Positions 1 through 5,846 of a stretch of 9,723 nt of DNA are shown here, piece after piece. The notes below the pieces were generated by a model that was given only the letters and a program-made list of their open reading frames with translations, did not search any database and was not told where the DNA came from. How positions within the stretch are numbered: the first letter of the stretch is position 1; each line of letters opens with the position of its first letter. The translations under genes were made by a program, and so were the position numbers. Where the stretch lies: positions 1 through 9,723 of the forward strand of contig CAMORJ010000056.1 of NCBI GenBank assembly GCA_946623775.1, written 5' to 3'. This stretch comes from an uncultured Bacillota bacterium (GTDB lineage: Bacteria; Bacillota_I; Bacilli_A; RFN20; CAG-826).

Positions 1-42
1 TTTTTGCGTTTACCATTTGTAGGCAGAAGGAGGAAAAGCGCA

Positions 43-1542
43 ATGGATGAAGAAGAACGCGTCGAGCACGAAGACCGCGAAGACGAAGAAACTGGCGTAA
101 GCGTTGCCAAAATCACCCTTGAAGAGCTTCAGGACATCCTGAACCGCAAAGACAGAACCGCTTTGCAGGAAGTTTTCCTCCACGTCCCTAACATCGATAT
201 CGCAGAAGTCGCCAACGAACTCGAGCCTGCGGATTTGATTTTCATCTTCCGCAACGTCGAATCCAATTTCACCGCCGATTTCTTCGACGATTTGTCTCAG
301 CAAACCAAAGAAGACCTCATCGCCGCGATGACCAATCGCGACCTTGTCCAGCTTATCAATGCGCAAGCGGTCGACGATATCGCCGATACCGTCGGCGACA
401 TGCCCGCCAATTTGGCATCTAAGGTTCTGCGCGCGGCCGATAAGGACATGCGCAAAGACATCAATGCGCTATTGAAATTCCAAGAAGGCACCGCCGGATC
501 CTTGATGACCACCGAGTATTTGGAATTCCTCGATTCCAATACGGTGGAGCAGACCATCGAAGTCATCCGCGAACGCGGCAAAGACGCCGAAACCGTCTAC
601 ACCATCTTCGTCCGCAACAGGCAAAGGCAGTTCGTCGGAACCGTCGACTTGGACGATTTGATCTTCGCTTCCAAGGACCAAACCTTGGCGGAGATCATGA
701 ACCAGGACATCGTTTCGGTCACCACCGCGACCGACCAAGAAGAAGTCGGCCAGATGTTCCGCCGTTACGACCTCAACGCTTTGGCGGTCTTGAACGATGA
801 CCAGCGCCTCGTCGGCGTCATCACCATCGACGACGCCGTCGACGTCATGACCCAAGAGAGCAACGAGGACTTGGCCCGTATGACCAACATGGAGCCTACG
901 GACAAGCCCTATATGGAATTGACCGCGTGGGAAAACGCCAAAAAGTGCATCCCCTGGCTCATCGCGTTGCTTATTTTGGGCACTTTCACCACTCTTGCCT
1001 TGAACCGTTTGGAGAGCCAGGCGGTGTTTACCAGGCTCCCCGTCCTTATCGCGTTCGTTCCTATGCTAATGGATACGGGCGGAAATGCAGGCGGACAGAC
1101 CACGGGCTTGATGATCCGGGGATTGGCCGTCAAGGAATTCGGCCCGAAGCAAGTGCTGAAAATATGGTTCAAGGAACTTAAATCCGCATTGCTTGTCGCG
1201 GCCACGGTTGCCTCGTTTGTGTTCTTGTGGCTATTGATTGAGCAATATACCGGTATCGTCAATAACATCGGCCCCGAAGGCTTATTGGATGGCATGAATG
1301 TCTGGAATGGCCAATGCTGGACCGCAGAATTCGCTTCCTACGCCTTCCGCAACGCGGGCTTAGTAAGCTTGACCATGCTTGTCGCGATCATCGTGAGCAA
1401 ATCGGTCGGAACCTTGCTCCCGATGGGCGCCGCCGCCATCAAAAAAGACCCCGCCCTTTTGTCTCAGCCGTTGCTCACCACCGTGATGGATGTCGCGACG
1501 CTTATGATCTATTTCGCTATCGCCATGAGCTTCCATCCTTGA
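43..1542 (+). CDS. mgtE: Magnesium transporter MgtE
   Basis: Inner-membrane Mg2+ channel/transporter, 499 residues, close to the usual MgtE length of about 450 with an acidic N-terminal extension (residues 1-18). In order: cytoplasmic N-domain (about 20-150), the GTAGSLMTTEY junction (149-159), two CBS domains (about 160-275) that in this family sense cytosolic Mg2+, then the membrane domain from about 300 with five helices. Family marks seen are PMLMDTGGNAGGQTTGLMIR (340-359) and DPALLSQPLLTTVMD (469-483); D483 corresponds to the pore aspartate of Thermus MgtE by motif position. ATG 43 is chosen over an in-frame TTG at 4 because AAGGAGG (27-33) lies 9 bases before it. Any promoter or Mg2+-sensing leader lies outside the window. 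No convincing terminator separates it from the tRNA downstream. Confidence 0.96.
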   Translation: MDEEERVEHEDREDEETGVSVAKITLEELQDILNRKDRTALQEVFLHVPNIDIAEVANELEPADLIFIFRNVESNFTADFFDDLSQQTKEDLIAAMTNRDLVQLINAQAVDDIADTVGDMPANLASKVLRAADKDMRKDINALLKFQEGTAGSLMTTEYLEFLDSNTVEQTIEVIRERGKDAETVYTIFVRNRQRQFVGTVDLDDLIFASKDQTLAEIMNQDIVSVTTATDQEEVGQMFRRYDLNALAVLNDDQRLVGVITIDDAVDVMTQESNEDLARMTNMEPTDKPYMELTAWENAKKCIPWLIALLILGTFTTLALNRLESQAVFTRLPVLIAFVPMLMDTGGNAGGQTTGLMIRGLAVKEFGPKQVLKIWFKELKSALLVAATVASFVFLWLLIEQYTGIVNNIGPEGLLDGMNVWNGQCWTAEFASYAFRNAGLVSLTMLVAIIVSKSVGTLLPMGAAAIKKDPALLSQPLLTTVMDVATLMIYFAIAMSFHP

Positions 1543-1560
1543 TGGGCTGCTCAAAATGTG

Positions 1561-1589
1561 TTGATTTCCTGTTTTGACCTCCCTATAAT
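1561..1589 (+). promoter_or_regulatory. Promoter of tRNA-Leu(GAG)
   Basis: TTGATT (1561-1566) and a perfect TATAAT (1584-1589) are separated by 17 bases, the ideal sigma-70/sigma-A spacing. The predicted transcription start near 1596 lies a few bases before the mature tRNA 5' end at 1600. Confidence 0.85.
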
Positions 1590-1599
1590 ACATCTCGCT

Positions 1600-1684
1600 G
1601 CGGGAGTGGCGGAATTGGTAGACGCGTACGTTTGAGGGGCGTATGAGTAAAATCGTGTGGGTCCGAGTCCCATCCCCCGCACCA
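1600..1684 (+). tRNA. tRNA-Leu (anticodon GAG)
   Basis: Class II tRNA with acceptor strands 1600-1606 and 1674-1680, A discriminator and encoded CCA (1682-1684). The anticodon stem is 1627-1631/1639-1643; the seven-base loop gives GAG at 1634-1636, reading CUC/CUU leucine codons. A short variable arm follows. Two oddities are visible: an A6-C67 mismatch in the acceptor stem, and C instead of T at position 55 of the T loop (1663; loop TCCGAGT). It forms its own unit, with a promoter 11 bases upstream and a hairpin 13 bases downstream. Confidence 0.95.
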
Positions 1685-1697
1685 AAATGAATCGAAT

Positions 1698-1726
1698 ATG
1701 CCGCGCGAAATGCGCGGCATTTCATT
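1698..1726 (+). terminator. Hairpin after tRNA-Leu(GAG), likely terminator
   Basis: A perfect 9-bp GC-rich stem (ATGCCGCGC 1698-1706, GCGCGGCAT 1712-1720) with loop GAAAT is followed by TTCATT. The U-tract is weak, so termination may be partial and could let transcription enter the lipoprotein gene 19 bases beyond the stem. Confidence 0.7.
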
Positions 1727-1738
1727 AGGGGGATACTT

Positions 1739-2134
1739 ATGAAGAAATCATTTCTATTAACGCTTGCATCGGCAGCGATGTCAGTTGGTTTGACAAGCTG
1801 CAGCCCATATAGTTCTCACTACAGCGCAATCTTGATGGTCGAGAACCATACTCCGAAGAATTCATCCATTTCCTTCCAATCGCTGAAGGGGACCTTCGTG
1901 TTCAATATGAGTTTCGGATCCGACAACAGCAAGCTCACTTATTCGGGCAAAATCGATAGCGGGGCCGCTAACATCTACTACGACAATTCTGGAACCAAGG
2001 AGCAACTATTCACCCTCAAAGCAGGCGAAGACGTGCAAGACACCTTCACCGAATTGCATGAAGGAAAGCTCTACATCATCATCGAGACCGTCGATGCGTG
2101 CAAAGCCGGAGAATTCCACTTCGTCATCAGCTGA
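1739..2134 (+). CDS. Small lipoprotein of unknown function
   Basis: 131 residues. The N-terminus is a clear lipoprotein signal: KK at 2-3, a hydrophobic stretch (about 4-18) and the lipobox LTSC (18-21), so C21 would be lipidated and the mature protein of 111 residues held on the outer face of the membrane. The rest has no motif I recognise. It is rich in alternating polar/hydrophobic segments (FVFNMSF 53-59, KLTYSGKI 65-72, ANIYYDNSGTK 77-87, KLYIIIETV 110-118) ending in GEFHFVIS, which suggests a compact beta-sandwich. One further cysteine is at 121. AGGGGGA (1727-1733) is 5 bases before ATG 1739. No promoter of its own is clear; it may depend on readthrough from the tRNA promoter. A strong terminator follows, so it appears to be a single gene. 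Confidence 0.85.
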   Translation: MKKSFLLTLASAAMSVGLTSCSPYSSHYSAILMVENHTPKNSSISFQSLKGTFVFNMSFGSDNSKLTYSGKIDSGAANIYYDNSGTKEQLFTLKAGEDVQDTFTELHEGKLYIIIETVDACKAGEFHFVIS

Positions 2135-2143
2135 CATTGATTC

Positions 2144-2169
2144 ACGTCCTTGGGCTCAAGGGCGTTTTT
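2144..2169 (+). terminator. Rho-independent terminator after lipoprotein gene
   Basis: A 9-bp stem (ACGTCCTTG 2144-2152, CAAGGGCGT 2157-2165, one G-U pair) with tetraloop GGCT runs into TTTTT (2165-2169). It begins 10 bases after the stop codon. Confidence 0.9.
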
Positions 2170-2176
2170 CATATAA

Positions 2177-2227
2177 AAGAGGGGATACGTGTATCGGTAT
2201 TTCCTCTTCCGATTACAAAACCGATAC
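2177..2227 (+). promoter_or_regulatory. Competing inverted repeats upstream of ABC-F gene
   Basis: Two inverted repeats share bases and could not form together. The first is a 12-bp stem, 2177-2188 with 2197-2208, counting two G-U pairs, with an 8-base loop. The second is a perfect 8-bp stem, GTATCGGT (2191-2198) with ACCGATAC (2220-2227). A TATAAA box at 2172-2177, with a weak TTGGGC 16 bases upstream, would start a transcript near 2184; that transcript would contain the whole second stem but only part of the first. GATAC also occurs at 2184, 2223 and 2233 and inverted at 2191, so these could be protein-binding sites rather than RNA structure. The repeats are seen directly; the role is inferred. 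Confidence 0.45.
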
Positions 2228-2230
2228 GTT

Positions 2231-2238
2231 GTGATACC
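2231..2238 (+). promoter_or_regulatory. Possible extended -10 close to ABC-F start
   Basis: GATACC (2233-2238) is a poor match to TATAAT. The preceding base and TG arrangement (TTGTGATACC) resembles an extended -10 box. If used, transcription would start within two or three bases of ATG 2247, giving a leaderless message, which would explain the missing Shine-Dalgarno site. It competes with the TATAAA box at 2172 as the promoter for this gene. Confidence 0.3.
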
Positions 2239-2246
2239 ATTACGCC

Positions 2247-3779
2247 ATGGCCTTATTGGAGCTAGTAGACATAGAGTTCAATTACTCGGATAAAGAGCTT
2301 TATCAGAAAGCGTCGCTGAAGATCAATCCAGGCGAGCATTGTTGCCTTGTAGGCATCAATGGGTCTGGCAAAACCACTTTGCTAAACCTTATCGTTGGAG
2401 AGCTCCGCCCAGACAAAGGGAAAGTCATGTGGGAACCCCATGTGACCTACGCTTACCTTGATCAACAGCTGAAAGTTGAGCAGGATATGCCTGCGATCGA
2501 ATATCTTTATGGAGTCTATTCCGAGCTTTTCGCCATGGAGAAAGAGATGGAGCGCCTTTATGCGTCCGCCGCTTCAGGCGAAGGGGATTATGAGAGGATC
2601 CTCGACAAAGCCATGAAGCTAGGGGATAAGCTCCAGGAAAAAGGATTCTACTCATTGCAGGAAAAAGTAGGACGGCTCACCGATGGCTTAGGCTTCGATA
2701 AAAGCGATTTGGAGCGACCCCTGCGTCAATTATCGTCAGGACAAAGGGAAAAAGCCTACCTCGCGAAGATGCTTTTGGAAGAGAAGGATGTCCTCATCAT
2801 GGACGAGCCCACGAACTTCCTCGATGCGTTTCAAGTCGAATGGCTGGCCTCCTATTTGTCGAATTACCCAAAGGCGTTTTTGGTCGTGAGCCACGATGAA
2901 GCGTTCCTAAGGAAAATAGCGAAAGTCGTATTCTGCCTGGAAAACAAAACCGTGACCCGGTATAAAGGCGATTTTGAATCCTATTTAGCCCAGCACGCCC
3001 TCGATTTGGAGCAGTACCGCAAAAACTATGAGGCCCAGCAACGCTACATCAAGCGCGAAGAAGACTTCATCGCCCGCCATATCGTCCGCGCCACAAGCGC
3101 CAGGGCAGCCAAAAGCAGGCGGGCAAGGCTCGCCCATCTCGAAGTTCTGGCCGAGCCGGGAAAAGAGGGAGGGAAAGTCTTCTTCTCCTTCCCCTTCACC
3201 CACGATGTCGGAGAGAAGCCATTGTTGGTAGAAGAGCTCGAAATCGGATACACGTTCCCACTGCTTTCGCCGATTTCCTTCCTTTTGAAGAAAGGCGAGA
3301 AGATTGCCATATTGGGCCAAAACGGCGTTGGCAAAACCACGTTCCTGAAAACGATTCTCGGCAAGATTCCCAGCCTAGGCGGCTCCTACAAGTGGCTGGA
3401 AGGCATCCAAGTCAACTATTTCGACCAGGATGAGCGGATCGATTTGGATATGACGCCTTTCGAATACGTCCATTCCTTCTATCCCGAGTTGGATAACACC
3501 AAAATCAGAACCGTCTTAGGCGCGGTCGGCGTGAGGAAAGAGCTCTCGATGCGCAAAATGAGGGAATTGTCCGGCGGCGAGGTCACAAAAGCACGGTTTG
3601 CCGTCATGACGCTTAGGAAATCGAACTTCCTCGTCCTGGATGAGCCGACCAACCATCTCGACCAGAAGGCTAAAGACGCCCTCTTCGATGCGATAGAACG
3701 CTACCCGGGCGGCGTCATCATCGTCAGTCACGAAAAGGACTTCTACGACGGATTGGTCGATTACGAACTCAATTTCTAA
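2247..3779 (+). CDS. ABC-F family ATPase (ribosome-associated translation factor)
   Basis: A soluble protein of 510 residues with two fused ATPase domains and no membrane segments, which defines ABC-F. Domain 1 has Walker A GINGSGKTT (36-44), signature LSSGQ (162-166), Walker B VLIMDEPTNFLD (182-193) and switch H216. The interdomain linker (about 240-320) is basic, with RATSARAAKSRRARL at 281-295, as in the P-site tRNA interaction motif of this family. Domain 2 has GQNGVGKTT (357-365), LSGGE (441-445), LVLDEPTNHLD (462-472) and H495. Both catalytic glutamates (E187, E466) are present, so both sites should hydrolyse ATP. Members bind the ribosomal E site and relieve stalled or drug-inhibited translation. 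The linker resembles housekeeping YkpA/YbiT-type proteins more than resistance types such as Vga or OptrA, but I cannot exclude a resistance role. No Shine-Dalgarno site precedes ATG 2247. It converges with the next gene, overlapping by 4 bases. Confidence 0.93.
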   Translation: MALLELVDIEFNYSDKELYQKASLKINPGEHCCLVGINGSGKTTLLNLIVGELRPDKGKVMWEPHVTYAYLDQQLKVEQDMPAIEYLYGVYSELFAMEKEMERLYASAASGEGDYERILDKAMKLGDKLQEKGFYSLQEKVGRLTDGLGFDKSDLERPLRQLSSGQREKAYLAKMLLEEKDVLIMDEPTNFLDAFQVEWLASYLSNYPKAFLVVSHDEAFLRKIAKVVFCLENKTVTRYKGDFESYLAQHALDLEQYRKNYEAQQRYIKREEDFIARHIVRATSARAAKSRRARLAHLEVLAEPGKEGGKVFFSFPFTHDVGEKPLLVEELEIGYTFPLLSPISFLLKKGEKIAILGQNGVGKTTFLKTILGKIPSLGGSYKWLEGIQVNYFDQDERIDLDMTPFEYVHSFYPELDNTKIRTVLGAVGVRKELSMRKMRELSGGEVTKARFAVMTLRKSNFLVLDEPTNHLDQKAKDALFDAIERYPGGVIIVSHEKDFYDGLVDYELNF

Positions 3780-4315
3780 TCCAAACGGCTTTTCTTTCTG
3801 AAGCCGAACAAATAGCAAATGGGCCTAGCGATCAGGATGCGGGTCCAGTATGTGTAATTTCGCAACTCGCCATTATAGACGACAATCATATGGCGGTGGC
3901 TTTTCTGCAAGCCGCGGAGCTGCTCAAGGTTCTCCCGGATGCCGTCTTCCTCCATCGCCGAGCTGCTTTGCGCCAAAAACAGAATTTTGCCTTCGATGGT
4001 TTCTTCCGCCCTATTTCCGAGCCGATAAGTTTCCTCATTCAGTTCATTTAGGCATATGTTGCGGAGATTTTCGTATTCCTTACGCAAGCCGCCGTCCGCG
4101 TTTCCTCTTTCGCTTAGGGCCGCCGTGATTGCACCAATGGCCTTTTCCTGCTCGAGCAGAATGACGATCAATGCCTCCAGCTGATGGGACAAAAGCGCGC
4201 GGCTCCTTGCCGCTTTCAAAAGGATCAGCACCAGCAAAATAACATAGAAAAGCAAGGCTGCGCCTAAGGCGATCAACGCGATCTGGTATGGTTGCAGCAC
4301 TGAGTCGAGAATCAC
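3776..4315 (-). CDS. LemA-like single-pass membrane protein
   Basis: 179 residues. One strong membrane helix (about 12-34) is followed by a basic stop (K34, R37, R39) and a mostly helical soluble part with charged heptad-like stretches (about 43-70, 78-150). The C-terminal segment VVYNGELRNYTYWTRILIARPICYLFGF (145-172 region) matches the layout of the LemA ending, where YN-x-x-V-x-x-YN is followed by an IA..FGF-like tail. The usual prolines and repeated YN pairs are degraded, so this is a divergent member. LemA proteins are envelope proteins without a settled general function. The start is GTG 4315; no ATG lies near and no Shine-Dalgarno site is present, but a TACAAT box ends only 6 bases upstream. 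The stop TAG overlaps the ABC-F stop codon. A weak inverted repeat (3786-3791/3801-3806) with TTT on the minus strand lies in its last codons. Confidence 0.7.
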   Translation of the reverse strand: MILDSVLQPYQIALIALGAALLFYVILLVLILLKAARSRALLSHQLEALIVILLEQEKAIGAITAALSERGNADGGLRKEYENLRNICLNELNEETYRLGNRAEETIEGKILFLAQSSSAMEEDGIRENLEQLRGLQKSHRHMIVVYNGELRNYTYWTRILIARPICYLFGFRKKSRLD

Positions 4316-4321
4316 GTGACA

Positions 4322-4349
4322 ATTGTATTCTTTTGCAAGCGGATTGCAA
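4322..4349 (-). promoter_or_regulatory. Promoter of LemA-like gene
   Basis: On the minus strand TTGCAA (4349-4344) and TACAAT (4327-4322) are separated by 16 bases. The predicted start near 4315 coincides with the GTG start codon, so the message would have little or no leader. One AAGCGG element (4337-4342) lies in the spacer between the two boxes. Confidence 0.55.
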
Positions 4350-4393
4350 TCGGACCCGCTTGATGATCCTTATCGAGTTTCCCGCTTAAGCGG
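4336..4393. repeat. Four AAGCGG half-sites in the divergent control region
   Basis: AAGCGG occurs at 4337-4342 and 4388-4393, and its complement CCGCTT at 4356-4361 and 4382-4387. They form an inverted pair with 7-bp arms (CAAGCGG 4336-4342, CCGCTTG 4356-4362) and a perfect 12-bp palindrome (CCGCTTAAGCGG, 4382-4393). The + oriented copies extend to near-direct repeats, AAGCGGATTGCAAT and AAGCGGATCCAAT. The first copy overlaps the minus-strand promoter. The pattern suggests operator sites for a dimeric regulator governing the LemA-like and diguanylate cyclase genes. I could not identify a confident promoter for the + strand gene in the rest of this 135-base gap. Confidence 0.5.
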
Positions 4394-4450
4394 ATCCAAT
4401 TAAATAAGGCGGTTCAATTATTTGTTGCAAATCGAAGAATTGGGGGAATA

Positions 4451-5713
4451 ATGTGCATAAAAATAACTATGGCGCCGGCATCGAGAAAAGAAAAAATCCA
4501 TGACGCAATGTTGTTCGTAAGGCCATTGGCTTTGATTCGCCATGAGCATCTGACGCGTCGAGACGTCAGCCACATCAAGCGCAACCTTTGCCTTAGGATG
4601 GGCATAGCCTCCCTTTTGGCATCCCTTCTTTTGGCGGTTTTCGATGCCATTTTGGTTGTGAGCATGAACGTTTCCTCCGGCTGGAAGCAAATCGAAACCT
4701 ATGGAATCTGGTCCTTTATAGGCCAGTTCGGCGGCATGGTTGGCGCCGTTGTCGTTGCCGTTTTGCAAATATGGGCGCGCTTCACGATGAATGAGAAGCT
4801 GTCCTACATATTGACAAGGATCGGCAGCGACCTGCTTTTCGCCATTGCCGCGGTCGAAATGATCTTGATGGTCTACACCGATGCCATCATGGGATACACG
4901 AAGGGCGTCCAAGCGCTTAGCGCAGGAATCCTCATCATCGCCGTATTGGTGCTGATCCAGCCCGCCTTTTGGCTGGATGCCATCATCCTGGACTTGTGGG
5001 CAACGGCGGTAATGGCTTCCGTCGCAGTGGCCTGCCACTTCCGCTTCGGGATGGGCGGTTTGGCATATTACATCCTCTTCTGCGTAGGTTTCCCATTCGC
5101 ATGCTATCTCGTCGTATCGGTCCTGTTCTTCGCCGAGACCAACCACTTCTGCCAGGTGAAGCGCAACGAAATGCTTTACAACTCCGCCAACTACGACGAA
5201 ATCACCAAATGCAAAAACCGCAACGCATTGACCCATTTTGTTGAGGAGAACATCAAGAGATGGGGCATCCGCGACACCAATCTTCTGGTCATCATGTTCG
5301 ACATCGATAACTTCAAGCAGTACAACGACCAATTCTCCCATTTGGCGGGGGACGTGTGTTTAAGATCCATCGCCGACGCCATCCGAAAAGCATTCCCCTC
5401 CCCCGACTTGGACTTCTTCCGCTATGGCGGCGAGGAATTCCTTTTGTTCTTCGAGCTCCGCAATCCCGAGGACGCAGGCAGCATCATGGAGCAGGCCCGT
5501 TTGGCGGTTAGGCAAATCCAATTGCAGGCCCCAGAGGGAGCGCCCGACAAAATCGTGACCATCTCCCTAGGCGGAAGCCTCGTGAATTCCATGGAAGGCA
5601 AGACTTTCGAATCGGTGCTCAAAAAAGTGGACCACCATCTGTATTCGGCCAAGCGGAACGGCAAAGACGTTGCCTGCTTGGATGGCAGGTACGTCAAAAA
5701 GCATCGCAAATAA
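4451..5713 (+). CDS. Membrane-bound diguanylate cyclase (GGDEF domain)
   Basis: 420 residues. After about 48 cytoplasmic residues, six hydrophobic helices follow (about 50-72, 90-108, 127-147, 153-173, 178-196, 204-229) and probably sense a membrane or external cue. A C-terminal GGDEF domain (about 245-410) joins two GTP molecules into cyclic di-GMP. Catalytic marks are all present: YDEITKCKNRNAL (248-260), metal ligand D284 within FDIDNFK (283-289), N292, and RYGGEEF (324-330). The usual inhibitory RxxD site before the active loop is replaced (SPDL, 317-320), so product feedback at that site is unlikely. No EAL or HD-GYP domain is attached. ATG 4451 is supported by GGGGGA (4442-4447), although the spacing is tight; ATG 4469 is the alternative. 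The gene is divergent from the LemA-like gene and has its own terminator. The signal sensed cannot be told from sequence. Confidence 0.92.
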   Translation: MCIKITMAPASRKEKIHDAMLFVRPLALIRHEHLTRRDVSHIKRNLCLRMGIASLLASLLLAVFDAILVVSMNVSSGWKQIETYGIWSFIGQFGGMVGAVVVAVLQIWARFTMNEKLSYILTRIGSDLLFAIAAVEMILMVYTDAIMGYTKGVQALSAGILIIAVLVLIQPAFWLDAIILDLWATAVMASVAVACHFRFGMGGLAYYILFCVGFPFACYLVVSVLFFAETNHFCQVKRNEMLYNSANYDEITKCKNRNALTHFVEENIKRWGIRDTNLLVIMFDIDNFKQYNDQFSHLAGDVCLRSIADAIRKAFPSPDLDFFRYGGEEFLLFFELRNPEDAGSIMEQARLAVRQIQLQAPEGAPDKIVTISLGGSLVNSMEGKTFESVLKKVDHHLYSAKRNGKDVACLDGRYVKKHRK

Positions 5714-5731
5714 ATCTTCGCGCGATTCCGG

Positions 5732-5769
5732 AAACAGCTGCCACGTGCAGCTGTTTTGCTTTGCTTTTT
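5732..5769 (+). terminator. Terminator after diguanylate cyclase gene
   Basis: A perfect 10-bp stem (AAACAGCTGC 5732-5741, GCAGCTGTTT 5747-5756) with loop CACGT is followed by the T-rich run TGCTTTGCTTTTT. It starts 18 bases after the stop codon. Confidence 0.88.
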
Positions 5770-5770
5770 G

Positions 5771-5788
5771 ACGCGCGCCGGGGCGCGT
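5771..5788 (+). terminator. Second GC-rich hairpin, possible tandem terminator
   Basis: ACGCGC (5771-5776) pairs with GCGCGT (5783-5788) around a six-base loop and is followed by TTGTC. It directly abuts the -35 box of the next gene. It may back up the preceding terminator or be incidental. Confidence 0.4.
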
Positions 5789-5818
5789 TTGTCAATTCAG
5801 GCGGCAATGCACTATAAT
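5789..5818 (+). promoter_or_regulatory. Promoter of HAD phosphatase gene
   Basis: TTGTCA (5789-5794, five of six consensus bases) and a perfect TATAAT (5813-5818) are 18 bases apart. Transcription would start near 5825, leaving a leader of about 22 bases that contains AAGGAGG (5833-5839). Confidence 0.85.
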
Positions 5819-5824
5819 AGTGCA
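5808..5824. promoter_or_regulatory. 17-bp perfect palindrome over the -10 box (likely operator)
   Basis: TGCACTAT (5808-5815) and ATAGTGCA (5817-5824) are exact inverted copies around a single central A. The palindrome covers the whole -10 box and reaches the predicted transcription start. A dimeric repressor bound here would block RNA polymerase directly. No regulator gene is adjacent, so the binding protein is unknown. As RNA it would be mostly upstream of the start, so it is more likely a DNA site than an RNA structure. Confidence 0.6.
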
Positions 5825-5846
5825 CACCAGTCAAGGAGGCCTCATC

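Noticed and set aside
4..42. Upstream TTG start for mgtE
   Set aside because: AAGGAGG is correctly spaced for ATG 43, and the extra 13 residues translate the ribosome-binding region.
1530..1550. Small hairpin CCATC-CTT-GATGG at the end of mgtE
   Set aside because: Short stem without a T-run; not convincing as a terminator.
1360..1725. Minus-strand open frame of 121 codons containing GAGDGTRTHT
   Set aside because: The GAGDGTRTHT string is the well-known false translation of the antisense strand of a tRNA-Leu gene; the frame covers the real tRNA and the end of mgtE.
4418..5341. Long minus-strand open frame (307 codons)
   Set aside because: It is antisense to the clear GGDEF gene, has a biased His/Asp/Gly-rich composition and no motif.
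5820..5846. GTG start for the HAD gene
   Set aside because: It lies within the promoter palindrome, before the likely transcription start; ATG 5847 has a strong Shine-Dalgarno site.
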